Made by a program: the position numbers and the translations under genes
From: Hirudo medicinalis
Lineage: Eukaryota; Annelida; Clitellata; Hirudinida; Hirudinidae
Direction of reading: 5' to 3'
Length of the DNA stretch: 64,000 nucleotides
Assembly: GCA_011800805.1 (NCBI GenBank)
Contig: MPNW01000032.1
Location: 202,607-266,606, forward strand
Notes under the pieces: model-generated
Databases searched by the model: none
What the model was told of the DNA's origin: nothing
Seen by the model: the letters and a program-made list of their open reading frames with translations, nothing else
Shown: piece after piece, positions 24,917 through 36,689 of the stretch
Position numbering within the stretch: the stretch's first letter is position 1
Layout: every line of letters begins with the position of its first letter

Positions 24917-27682
24917 ATGCATAATGAAAGAGGAATTCAAGGAACCGATGTACTTTTAAGGAGCAGCTCATCGCAAAATTATGGGTTTGTTTTAAAGTGT
25001 TTTTTGATTTACATTTGTGCAACATTCTTAGGTGTTGAATGCCATCCTGATCCCTTGTTCTCTTCTTTCAGGTCCACTTCTAATTTCTCAAGTAGATCAA
25101 GTCTGTACAATGAATATGTTTCCTCCCCTCCATGTTGCCCACAATTTTGTGTGGTTTCACATGTTCGCAGGACTTTCTGCCTAATTGTTACATTTGATGT
25201 CTTGCTCTCTTTTCTGCTTTGGTCAATCTTTGTTAAAGTTAGTGGATTGTTTCTAAAAAGTTCATTACTGAATTTAATTTATGTAACAATAATTGGTTGA
25301 ACTCACATTTATATAAAATATTTACTGCTATTAATCATTATGTATGTAAAATTTGCAATCACTCTGAATCACAATATCAAATTCAAAGTGAAAAATTTTC
25401 AAAAAGCATCTTGGAGAGGCTGCTAATGTTTTCTATTGCAATTAGAGTACAAAAACCCAGTGAAAATACACCAGAATAACACTTTTAATAATGATTCGTG
25501 AATATAACGGCTGGATTTGTCAAAAATTAAATGCTATTCAGCAATTAATTAATTTATTAAATCGTGCTGCTTCATCTGCACTAATTATATAATACCATTT
25601 TAAGTTATCATTTTTAGTTCTCTCCAAATTGACTTTGAGGTTGACAGTTCATTTTAAATTTTTGATAGTATTTATATATTAGAAACTTATCTCCAAAGCC
25701 ATTCTTCTGAGATATAGATAGATTTTGGGCTTTGTTTCCAAAACTGTTCTTAACATATTCAAACTTCAGACATGGGTTTAACAGTTAAAAGATGGAAATT
25801 TTTTGGAGGAAATGCTGAAGGAATTCACCTTTTACACATTTGAAACTTCTCTCATGGATTATCTGGTTTATAATGTGGAATATTTCATTGTTTTGAATTT
25901 GAGTTATTTAAAATGAATATTTTACAATTTGCAGTTGTTTGCTACTTTTAGATTTATAACTTTGATTTTTTCTTATGGCCTTTTCAAGCTTAGAAACCCC
26001 TACATTGTGGCAGTAAGAACAAATTTTTAGATCCAATTTTAATTCAAGATTTTTAATTTTGCTTTATAAATTTCAGATCACTACTTTGTTTACCTGTATT
26101 TACATACTTCCAAAAATAGTTCTTTTTAAAGCAAGTTGCATTCTGATTTTCAATTTGATGAGATTAGATGATTATGAGATTTTGTGCTTTGCAGTCTCCT
26201 GGTTACTTCTCTTACATTCTGTTGGGTGAATCATTTGTCATTGCCTGGGTTGAAACCTGGTTTCTTGACTTTAAGGTTCTCCCCATTGAGAGCTCTCATG
26301 GAGGTGATTTCTTCTTTGCTCAGTGAATTGCTTTGCATGTGCACAAACAATTTATCAATCCATAAAAATAACAAATTACTTCAGAGATTTGCATCATCAT
26401 AATTTAGAAGTGTGTGATGGCACTATTTAATTTTACTTAGGGAGAATTTTTGATGAAGAAGGAATTATTGGCTTTTCTGGGAGAAAGCCAATAAACACTG
26501 CCGAAGGAGATGGATTTATGACTCCAAGTGAAGGTAATCAAATATCAAAGGAAACAATACAAAGTAAAGTTGAATTTCTTATTAATGTTGGACTTCCTTT
26601 TTGTAAAGGATCTGATGATGAAGAGGATCCCATCAGTGATCCAAGTGTAAATTGTTTAAATGTTGATCTTTTTTTTTGCACACTTCATCTCCATTGAAAG
26701 CATCACAAATGTTACAGGATGCAGAGTACTATAGAAAAGCAAAAGAGGCTTGGAAACTAGCATCACTGATGATGGATAATGACCGAGGTTGGAAGAAAGA
26801 AACCGAAGTTGATGGAATAGCCGTTCACAGTCAACAAATCAGGGGATTGGGAAAAATATTGCGAGGAGAGGTGAGCATTTGCAAAGTTCCTTTAGTCATC
26901 CACCAAAAACAATTGACTCACCTTTCTCTTAAGGCTGAAATAAAAGCTACAGCAAGCAGTGTTTTTAAGGAAACAACCCTTTTTTGTGAAAAGATGCCGC
27001 AGTGGAACAAATGTGTGGCTGAATCCAAAGTTTGCTTTAGATTAATATTATTTTATTCAGATCCAAGTCGGCTTAATTGAATAAGTAAACAACCAATTCT
27101 TGTTGCAAAGGTGATAAAAGCAATCAATGATTCATCTGACATAATGTATCACGTCACTAAAGAAACGGGAAATGGACTCATCAGTAGCAGGTTCTATTTA
27201 TTTCACCACAGACAATCAATGCCTAGATGGCTGTATTAACTCTGATCATTTTTTATTTTAGAGACTTTGTATCGGTCCGCCACTGGAATCCAATGAAAAG
27301 CAACAACTGCATGCTCTCTGTTGCCACGTCGGTCAACTTTCCATGGATGGCTTCGAAAAAGGCTCACGTCAGGTTATTTATTAAAATAAATCATTTCAAA
27401 TCTGCACTCAGATCTTAAACATCTTTCCAGGGGTGACACTAAACTCACAGCCTGGATGTACGAAAATCTCCCAAGCAACAAGTGCAGGCTTAAGATGCTA
27501 ATAGCAATCGATGTTAAGGTGACTAAATAACTTCCATATTCATATGATGGATAACAATGCATCTGATTTACAAAATTCAGGGATGGATCCCCCAGAAAGT
27601 AATCGACAGTTCTCTTTCCTCGGTGGTTATTGACACTGTTAGGTACCTTCAAGCATACATGAACACACTCAGTGAACTCTGA
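24917..27682 (+). CDS. STARD3: STARD3 / MLN64, late-endosomal sterol-transfer protein
   Basis: Fourteen exons join in phase to 438 residues (human about 445): 24917-24984, 25072-25237, 25785-25865, 25935-26012, 26077-26130, 26195-26303, 26441-26533, 26609-26646, 26718-26870, 26934-27029, 27111-27190, 27262-27372, 27431-27518, 27581-27682. The MENTAL membrane domain begins at VRRTFCLIVTFDVL and ends FVIAWVETWFLDFKVLP, both near-identical to the vertebrate protein. The START lipid-binding domain fills residues 230-438 (MPQWNKCV, SRDFVSVRHW, end YMNTLSEL). Between them lies GFMTPSE (210-216) followed by an acidic run, a phospho-FFAT-like ER-contact motif. STARD3 moves cholesterol at ER-endosome contacts. 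The first intron is in frame, so reading through it would add a spurious hydrophobic stretch. The donor after 26130 must be GC to keep phase. Confidence 0.93.
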
Positions 27683-28307
27683 AAAATAATCTCTTTCCGC
27701 TTTGTAACTGATGACGTCCATAAACATCCAATTTGTAAATATCTTGATGGAAATGTGATCAAACAATCTTAATCATGAAATGTTGTCTTCCTGTATGTGT
27801 GTTTGTGCATCATTTTTAGAAAAAAAATTAACAGGAAAATCATTTGCTGCATGACTTGCACACCAAAATCTGTAAAGATATCAGAGGTAAAATAAAGCTG
27901 AAAAGCAGTCAAAAATCAAAACATTGCTGATATAGGCGAAGGAATAATGGCTCTGGCAACACAACTGAATAACTTATTATCATCAAAATTGACTTTAAAA
28001 AATAAAATTCACATGTTGTAAAATATTAAAAGAACCATGACATATAAAAACTCAGGAAATATACAAAGATCATGACTAAAAAATCTAACATGATACAAAG
28101 TGATTAGCTTCATTGACTGGCCACATGCATGCATTTTGGAGCGACCTACAAGAACATACCCCTTCAAACTGCTCATTAACATCATAAAATCCAACAAATC
28201 ACAAGCAACAAGAGCAATTAAAAGGAATCAGTCTTTCTGGAAAGTGCCTTAGAGCTCAGTTTGATTTCCATGGGATTCTTAGATGCCCTATAACTGCAAT
28301 TGAGAGA

Positions 28308-30061
28308 TTAAATTCTCTGAACGTAGTTGGCTGGCACCATTCCTCTCATTCCAGTGCGCTGAATGGTTCCAACCATCCAGCCTTCATCTATCAGCTCACA
28401 CTGGACCACCCTGTCATTCTCCAGGAAGGACACCTCATCTGTATCCTGAGCTTCATAATCATACATGGCCACATACATAGGGGCATGAGTCTGAAATCAA
28501 TTGTGGTACATCAGTACTTGCAAATCTTTTACATTTCATTGTACCTAATATTGTGGCTTCTAACAAATCTAAAAGACACACTGTGAATTTTGCATTAGAA
28601 GTAATGAGAATAATGACTTCAGCCAATGAAATTTATATTTTTGTGCCTGTTTTATTTAAAATTGGTTAAAATAATTGCAAGCAATATCAACTTCATAATG
28701 CAAAAGCTTTTGAATATAAAAGACCTTTGCTGCATCATAAGATAAAGAATGAGCGCATCGCTTAATCCAAAACATTCACTTGTTGAGTTGGAGGTGGTTG
28801 CCTTAGCTGCTGATAAGTCTGTTGTTGATCTGACCGAACAGGGTTCTGATGAGAAGAGGAGACTTGCCCATGGATGGGCAGCATCCTGCTGGATGGCATA
28901 TGAGGATTCTGAGGAGGGATGTATCCAGTCCTTGGCTCTGCCAAAGAAAGATGAAATAATTCCAACAACTCCTGATCTTCATTGCTTACACTTACCTCTA
29001 CTTTCTTGGATCAATCCATTATCATCCCCTAAATGAAATAAAAAGTCAATTTATAAAGTCTTAACTGATGAACAGCATTAATAATGCATCATTGTGGGCA
29101 ATGTTATATTTAACCATCTCTAAATTTTGTGATTAATGACAATTTTAAAATCTCACTAGGAAGATCAGAATCATTATTGGAAGGTTGACGACCGTATGAG
29201 GCCTGACTGACAACATTTGAGATCTCTTTTACTCTCCTGATCTCTGGGTCATCTGCCACTGAAGTCATAGTACCTTTAATATTCTTCTCAAAATCTGCAT
29301 GGTATGCTGCCTTTTAATAAAAATAAAGTTATAAACTGAAACAAAGAGATAGATAATTTTTATCTGCAACAGTAATTAAAAATTGTACTAAGTGCAATAA
29401 GACTGCTCTGCAGAAGTTATGCTTGACATTATATAAGCTCACTCGTGCTCTAAACAATGAGTCAAAAATATTTTAATAAAATGGGCTAAAAATCAAGTCA
29501 GATATAAACATACACACTACGTACTGATTTGGTGGCAAGCATTTTCCATTCAATTTGTAATTAAATTCTTGTAAACCTAAATTTGATAACCAACATATTT
29601 TTAGACTAGTCTCTCAATTAATACATTACCTGACTCTGCATTAAGGAAGTCTGAGCAAGTCTTCTCTGTTCAGGAGTGTCTGCCACTACAGTTGCTTTGG
29701 TTTGGGGATAATGACTTAAAAATTGATCAAATAAATCATTTTAATGTATGGATTTCTTGCTAATCTAAATTGAAAATCTCAAATTACATTTAAAATCACA
29801 AAATCTATGAAATACCAACGCAGAACAATATGGCAATTTATTGTAGCCTTTGTAATTCTTCATTGTTAAGGCCATTCCGCATTCCCAACATTTGAAGCAA
29901 ACTTTATGCCAAACCTAATTGGTTTAAATGGTTGATAAAGGCAACTAAAAGAATTATCCTTAATTCAAAATTTGTCTAAATAAGTGATTCACTTTATCTA
30001 GGCATTTCAACTCTTCGGCCGGATAAACAGTTTTATCGCATTTAGCACACTTCTTCGACAT
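28308..30061 (-). CDS. LASP1: LASP: LIM, nebulin and SH3 protein
   Basis: Seven exons join in phase to 258 residues (human LASP1 has 261): 29993-30061, 29820-29914, 29630-29714, 29157-29310, 28996-29028, 28780-28937, 28308-28490. The N-terminal LIM domain starts [18 protein letters not shown] and includes [13 protein letters not shown]. Two nebulin-type repeats follow; the first has YHADFEKN, while the second is degenerate (VSQASYGRQ in place of a canonical Y-x3-F/L-E). A Pro/Gln-rich linker of about 60 residues precedes a C-terminal SH3 with [24 protein letters not shown] and the end [15 protein letters not shown] binds F-actin and focal-adhesion partners such as zyxin through SH3. It converges with STARD3; the stops are 626 bases apart. 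Confidence 0.95.
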
Positions 30062-30359
30062 CTTCCCTTCAACAACCACAGACCAAGCCGACGCCAGCAG
30101 CCCTGAAAACAATACACAATACGGAAGTTCGAAAGAAACTTAAAAAATAAGATTTAAACAAAATTAAATTAATCAAATTGTGAACGTACTATAAAATAAT
30201 TTTATGTCTTAATTTGCTTCATTTCAGAAGATCCGGTACATTTACTTATGATCCCTAATGAACGAATTACAATTATTTAATTAATAATATCTCGGAAATG
30301 AAAATGTTAATACGGAAGAATACTCATTTCTTATCTAAAAGGACAGGGTTACCTTTATA

Positions 30360-31430
30360 AAGGAAATTTAGTTGCTATGGATATAATAACTTTGAGCGCT
30401 GATGCTCTCGTTTTGGTTGATCTAGCTAGCGGTGACTAAACGAATAAGCATCCATTCAAATGAAAACGCTTCCAGCATTTAACTAAGCCTGATTTCAAAG
30501 GCTGATATCAAAGGAAATCATTGAAAAACTTCAAAGGTATGCGGATATTTTTTAGTTCAGGTCTGGAATCGTTTTTAGGTTGTTATGCTTCTAGACAGTA
30601 TCTCATTCTATTTTAGAGACCATTTTTCTTCTGTGGAATTTAATGGGAAAAATGACAGAAATGTTTGGAAGAAAATCGAGAAAGCATTTTATGATGCTTG
30701 TAGACCTTTCATGCAAAGGGGTGTACATCAAACCCATTTTAAAGATTTTAATCGGTTCTTGATAGCCGAGAGCGAAGTTCTGACGGAAATTTGAACAGAG
30801 CTACAAAGACTATGTACTTTGGAAGATAGTAGCTGATAGGGCTGGAACAATTATTTTTGGAGGAGGTTTGAGATTTATAAGTTTATGCTAGCTTTCTTAT
30901 GTAAGTGGTGTTTAATCACCAGTGTTGTATGCCATTTTTATGTTCTCTTTTATTTTTTATATTTGTTTATTAGTGTAGCTTCCCAGGCAGAAATCTGTCA
31001 TTAGTCATTAGTTTTAGTTATTTAGTTTGTATTATTGCATTGTAATTTTAAGATACTTTAAAAGACAATTGCTTTAGTATGACCATGATATGTTGTAGAG
31101 TAGTTATATTGCTATGTTATTCTTCAAGGTTCTTCAAAAATGGGGCTTGGAACTTTGCCAAGGGAAAACTTGATGATGAAAGTGATGATCCAGCAATAAC
31201 AGCTCATAAAGAGGTTGAATTAGTACAACAAAATATGTTTGTGGATAAATAAATCCATTGGCTCATGTCATTTCAGCCAGAAGAGGAGTAGGGATCATTC
31301 TGGTTGTCATAGGTTTGAGAAAACAGACCAAAAACCAAACTTCAAACTATATCTGATTGAGAATCTTGACACGAAGACACAATTTCAGCCCCAGTCAAGA
31401 GGAGAGGTCAAGGTAAGCATTAAAAATTAG
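30360..31430 (+). other. Unresolved open frames, possible gene fragment
   Basis: Two stretches look protein-like but are not recognised. The first (about 30615-30791) may follow an acceptor TTTTAG and reads NDRNVWKKIEKAFYDACR then FKDFNRFLIAESEVLTE before a stop. The second (about 31132-31250) reads FFKNGAWNFAKGKLDDESDD before a stop. I could not join them into one gene. They could be exons of a small gene divergent from LASP, a pseudogene, or the 5' part of the adjacent LINE. Confidence 0.25.
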
Positions 31431-31729
31431 TAAAGGAGAAGAGTGACATTGTGCAGAGGTCAACCAATGTCATTGTCACAGGACTCACACCAAGACAAGG
31501 TATAAAGGACTCTACAATGTTCACAGACTTCTGCAAAAATAATCTCACAGTTAAGCCTTGAGTTGTTGAGACAAGGCGATTGGGCACAGGCAAGGGACCT
31601 GCTTCAAAGTTGTGAGTAACACTGGGAAGCAAAAGCTTGGTTAATTCTATCCTGTTGTCTTCCAAATTACTTGGAGCCTCTTCTGACCCCGATTTGTGAA
31701 AGGTATTTTTCAACCGTGACCTGACACGT

Positions 31730-34485
31730 ATGCAGGCCGAACAAGCTTACCTTCACAAGGTTGAAAGACGTTTGGCATCTCGTGATCAGCCAGGAGTCCC
31801 CTCTTTTTTCGTTGATAAACCTAGGACTTGCAAGTGGTTTTTAACAAACCTAAGAAGTTGTAATAATAAGTTCAATGAAGTCTTTGTGTTTCTAAATTCA
31901 GAGAATCCTGATATTTTTTGTTGCACTGAGACTTGGCTAAGTTTGGATTCCCCCAACTCACTATTTTGCTGGTTATCATGTTATTAGATATGACAGAGAT
32001 TCAAGAGGTGATGGAGTCGTTCTAATTTTAAAATACTTATTCTCACCGAGTTGTCAAGATACCAAATGAATTTTCAAAAATTGAAATTGTGCTGACATCT
32101 CTACAAGCAACACTGCCTGCAGAATCATAGTTTATTATCGATATGGAGGATATTATCTCTCATCCGAGAGACATGCGGCTGAAAGCATAAAATGTTTGTA
32201 CCTATGTTTAGCCAGACCTACCATACAGCTCCAAATAATGGCATCTACAAGACTATTTTTAGAATTTTTCAATGACTGTGGCTTCACCAAGTTGTTACAT
32301 CTGCCATATGCCATGACAATATCCTTGATAATGACTATCTCTCTCAAATTGATTGGGATGCCTTTTTCCAGTTTTGTCCAAATGTTGACTGCTGTTGGAA
32401 AGAGTTCAGATATCAGATTTGGCTATCAAGATATTTGTTCCCAAACTCACACTCTCTGATTGAAAGCATAAAAGTAAATATCCCTACTTCATTAATAAAT
32501 TGCTCGAGACAAAGTCCAAACTTTGGAGAAATTGGAGGACGAACACTAGTGATGCCAATAGAAATTTGTATTAAAGATTTGCTAGGAGAGTCAATAAAAG
32601 ATTATTTTACATCAAAGGAGTTCCAACTACTTAAATGTGGGAATATTGGTCAATTTTTCAAATATGTAAACACAAAGATGCATATGACATCTGGAGTTTC
32701 TGAGGTTGCTCTCGCTGATGGTGCTGACACAAAACACACTAGAAATTGCCAACACTTTTAACAAATATTTAAAATCTGTTTTTACAATCAATGATGGTGA
32801 CAACACTTGTATTCTCTCCATAACTTCCACTGAAATGCCAAACATTGAGTTCATGCCTGACATCGTCTATACTACTCTTCAGGGCTTCAAATCCTCGATG
32901 TCATCCGGGCCTGATGGAATTACCAACTTATTTCTTAAAAATGAGCCTCAACCTTAGCAACTCCACTTTCCCACATATTCGATGCATCATTCAAAGATCA
33001 AAAATTACCCCCTGAATGGAAAGGGTCCATAGGAAGGGTCCTACTACATCTCCTGAAAACTACAGACTAATATCGATAGCTGCAACTAGCTGCAGAGTGA
33101 TGGAGAAAATAATCAACAAATCCCTAATTCTACACCTAACACACCACAACCAACCAACATGGCTTCATTCCAGCAAGATCAACTTAACCAATATTCTTGA
33201 ATGCATCCAACAATGGACTGACACCATTCAGAACAAACAAAATATGGATACCATTTATTTGGATTTTTGTAAGGCCTTTGGCTCTGTCTTTCATGTTAAA
33301 TTAATGAATAAATTATCTGCATATGGTCTTTGTAACAATGCGAGAGGATGGCTTAGAGACTTTCTTAATTCAAGGACTCAGAGAGTAGCCATCAATGGCT
33401 TTATTTCTGACGAAACCCCAGTCACCATTGAGTCACCCAGTCACCTCAGGGTAGTGTTTTAGGGCAGACCCTATTTCTAATCTACATAAATGACCTGCCC
33501 GATTTACTTCTAAACTCTGACACTACCTGTAAGCTCTTTGCTGATAATGTGAAACTTTATAATCAGTCCCCAACTCAGTTACAAAATTCGCTTGAGAAGA
33601 TATCGGAATGGAGCAACAAATGGCAATTGTAACTTGCTCCTGAAAAGTGTCTGGTTTTCTCATTGGTTGGCTGCAAAAGAAGTTTAAATTTGTGCAAGTA
33701 CCATTTCAGTGGCCACGAACTGACAAGGATTGATACAATTCGGGACTTAGGTATTTTGATGGATTCTCTCTCCGTTTTGATAAACACATCGACAACATTA
33801 CCAAAAAGGCTGCCACAATTTCCCGATTGATACTCTCTTCTTTCACATCAAGGAATCATGACATTCTCAAAAGAGCACTTTGTACTTATGTGAGACCCAT
33901 TCCTGAATACTGCTCTCCGATATGAAATCCCCATAAAAAGTATCTTACAGGATTGAACATATCCAGAAGAGATTTATCAAAGCCATACCCTCCGTGGCTT
34001 CTCATCCGTACATGGATAGACTCAGACTACTTAATCTGCAAACTCTTGAAAAGAGTTGATTATGGGCTGACCTATTGCTTTTTTTCAAGTTAAGAAGAGC
34101 TTAACTGCTTAATTGCACAGCCTCCTCCTCTCTCCTACCCTCGGCATATTCTAGAACATGAGGTCATAAACTCAGAACTGGTAAAATCAGATGTGAAACT
34201 ACTAAGAATTTCTTCTGCAACCAAGTCATTAGATCATGGAACTCTCTGCCTGCTGACATTGTAAATTCATCATCTGTTTCTCGCTTTGACTCATTCATGA
34301 ACTTAACTTAAATCAATATCTCACCTACAAATAATTTCCTTCTTTTTGTGTGTCCACTAACGAATGTATTTTATTTTTGAGCTACGGGGTATTAATTTAG
34401 TTTTTTTGCTGCCATTGATACTTTCATGTAAAGGGGTCGAACGACCCTTTGACCGAAGTTGATAATAAATAAATAAAATAAATTC
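31730..34485 (+). mobile_element. Decayed Jockey/CR1-type non-LTR retrotransposon
   Basis: The apurinic-endonuclease start is readable (31826-31960: SENPDIFCCTETWLSLDS). The reverse-transcriptase region follows (32860-33600: SSGPDGITNLF, PENYRLISI, DTIYLDFCKAFGSV, then after a frame break NDLPD and LFADNVKLY). The C-terminal domain comes last (about 33890-34030: EYCSPI, then SVASHPYMDRLRLLNLQTLE). The active-site motif is FADN rather than F/YADD, and there are many stops and shifts, so it is inactive. The 3' end at about 34465-34485 is a run of AAATAAATAAAATAAA, a typical tail for this class. Confidence 0.8.
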
Positions 34486-34920
34486 TGTAATATTGTATAA
34501 TGATGTTAAATGGAATAATTTTGATGTCTAGGAATGTAACTGTTAATAATATGCCAGATGCTTAAATGAATATAATTATTCAACTTTATTTAGGTTTTTT
34601 GAGCTTATACTTTGGTGGTAAAATTGTAAGGAAAACCTTTAGAAAACTTAACTATTTTAAAAATTAGACATGGGTTTATGTTCTAGGAACTCAACATGAA
34701 TTTGGATCATCAACCAATTACCAATTGTAATTTTGATAGCATAAATCACATCATAAAATTATCAATGAACATTGGTAATGATTAAATCTTTATTAAGAAC
34801 GTGTTTAGCTGGTTTTCTAATGCGTTTAGTGTGCTATGAGACATAGCCTTTTGGGGGTTATCTGCTCTTATGATCTTGATTAATTTATATTCATGAAAGA
34901 GAAGCTATGTTTAGTCACAT
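34486..34920. other. Intergenic, nothing recognised
   Basis: AT-rich sequence between the LINE tail and the pogo-like remnant, with no frame worth calling. Confidence 0.3.
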
Positions 34921-34929
34921 AAGTGAAAA

Positions 34930-35960
34930 ATTTGTCAATTTCAGGCCTTTGTTGGGATGCAGAGAGCATTTATCAAACCACTTTGATGGTGCATCCAAAC
35001 CCTGAATTTCTTGTGAATCAATTTCTCTTAGAACCATTGTCCCCAATCTTTCAAGTCTAGCAATACAACATTTAGAACTTTTATTTCCTTAAATGTACAC
35101 TTCTTGCATCGACAGCTCAGCCTCCAGTAATTTTACACTGTGTACCATGAGTTCTTCACCCAATTCACAACCTCTTGCAGGCTAGGCTACACAGAGTTAC
35201 TAGCTGATTTTTTTCCACCCTAGGTTTCAATGTAGTCATTGATTTCTATTCGCAAATGGAAATAAGCAGTCATCTGCGGGAATCATTATTTGATCTATTT
35301 TTCTCTTTGCAAGGAATTTCTTCGTGTCTTTGGCACTGGGGGAATCCAAGAATAGCAGACCTCAATGGCCACATTGCAAAACAAGACCCACCAGTCTTTT
35401 TCGGTTTCAATAGCATAAATGCCTGAAACATGTTTAATCTTTCCTTTCTTTCCCTTAGTGATGATTAGAGATGAAGCTTTCTTTCAAAATCCAGATGAAT
35501 TGCCAAATACAGGCAACATGTGTTCTTTCATAACCAGTGTATGGAATGTAGATGGATGAGGCAAATCTCTAATCATTTGACATTTGAGAATCTGGTCCAT
35601 AAATACTATAGCTTCATTCATAGCAATAACGTTGGAGAGTTGGTATTTAGAAAAGTCGATGCCACCAACAAAGGACTTGAATGCAAGTGCGCGTTTAATA
35701 ACTTCAGTAACTTCTAACTTGAACAGTGTTATCAATCTTTTTAGAGAGAGTTCATATCACTGAAGGAAGCCATCCATCCAGTGTTGTGATGCTTTGAATT
35801 TTTTTGGGAATATGTCTAGACTGTCTATTGCAAGGGCAAATGCTTGAATGTCAGCCCTGTGCATAATCAAAGCCTTTGCTCTCCTATCAGCAATACATTC
35901 ACAAATAGACTTCCAATTAAGGAAAAAATAATGATTAGTCTTATCATTTTTAGCTCATGT
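34930..35960 (-). mobile_element. Decayed pogo/Tigger-like transposase
   Basis: On the minus strand, fragments appear in the order expected for a pogo-like protein. The HTH end near 35790 reads FKASQHWMDGFL, and LSLKR follows one stop later. The DDE start near 35600 reads YQLSNVIAMNEAIVFMDQ, where N-M-D-E-T-x-V-x-x-D is usual. The segment IITKGKKGKIKHV lies at about 35440-35480 and PPVPKTRRNSLQREK near 35330. Near 35150-35190, VNWVKNSWYTV matches the W-x2-x-S/A-W-x2-V helix. The catalytic Asp context is eroded and there are several stops. Confidence 0.55.
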
Positions 35961-36689
35961 TATGTTTTTATCCAATAAATCAGATTGCATCAATTAGAGC
36001 TCTATCGGATACTATCAAAAGGCAGAGGCCAGGCAATTTTATGGGCCCCAAAGTATTAAAATTACAAATACCATCTTTTTTTGCTTCTCCGTTACCAAAT
36101 TGACGTAACTTAAAACGTCTAACAATTCTTCGAGGAAAAAAATCAGAGAACCAGGGGACTCACATAAGGAGTATCTGGAGAATTTCCATTATTCATGTCA
36201 TTATAAAAAAACATGGGGAAAACACTGAGACCAAGACGAGCATGCTAACTCACATGCTAGGCATATCTTCAAGGGTGTAGCATAGATTGTCATTGCAAGA
36301 AAGAAATGCTCAAAGAATGAAGAGAAGAGAAACATGTTCTTTCAATTACACACTGTCATTTGTGAAATTTATCCTCAAGATAGGTTTCAAACCCTTACCT
36401 TGAGTTAGGAAATTGTGATGTCACAAGTTGTTGAAAAATCCCTTGCTGTGATTTTCCATATAACAGAATTTATTTTAAATCCATTACAAATTACAATTTA
36501 AAAGACGAAACACTTATTACATCAAAACTTAGAAACTTATTTTAATAAATGCAAATTGTTAAAATCACAAATTGTTAATGAGTAACAAGTTCAGCCATAT
36601 CTGGTTTATTAGATTAAAGTGTTAAAGATGAAAGTACATCATCGATGGAATGTTATGCTGATTCTGGACTAGTGATATTTTGCAGAGAT
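35961..36689. other. Downstream flank of the cytokine-receptor gene
   Basis: This holds its probable 3' UTR. TTTATT motifs (AATAAA on the minus strand) occur near 36470 and 36604. No further receptor exon was recognised here. Confidence 0.35.

Noticed and set aside
24985..25071. Hydrophobic extension in the N-terminal STARD3 frame
   Set aside because: It is an in-frame intron (GTTTGT...TTTCAG). Human STARD3 has no such segment before VRRTF. Retention as an isoform remains possible.
27374..27766. 130-codon minus-strand frame
   Set aside because: Antisense to the last START-domain exons of STARD3, whose coding sense is clear.
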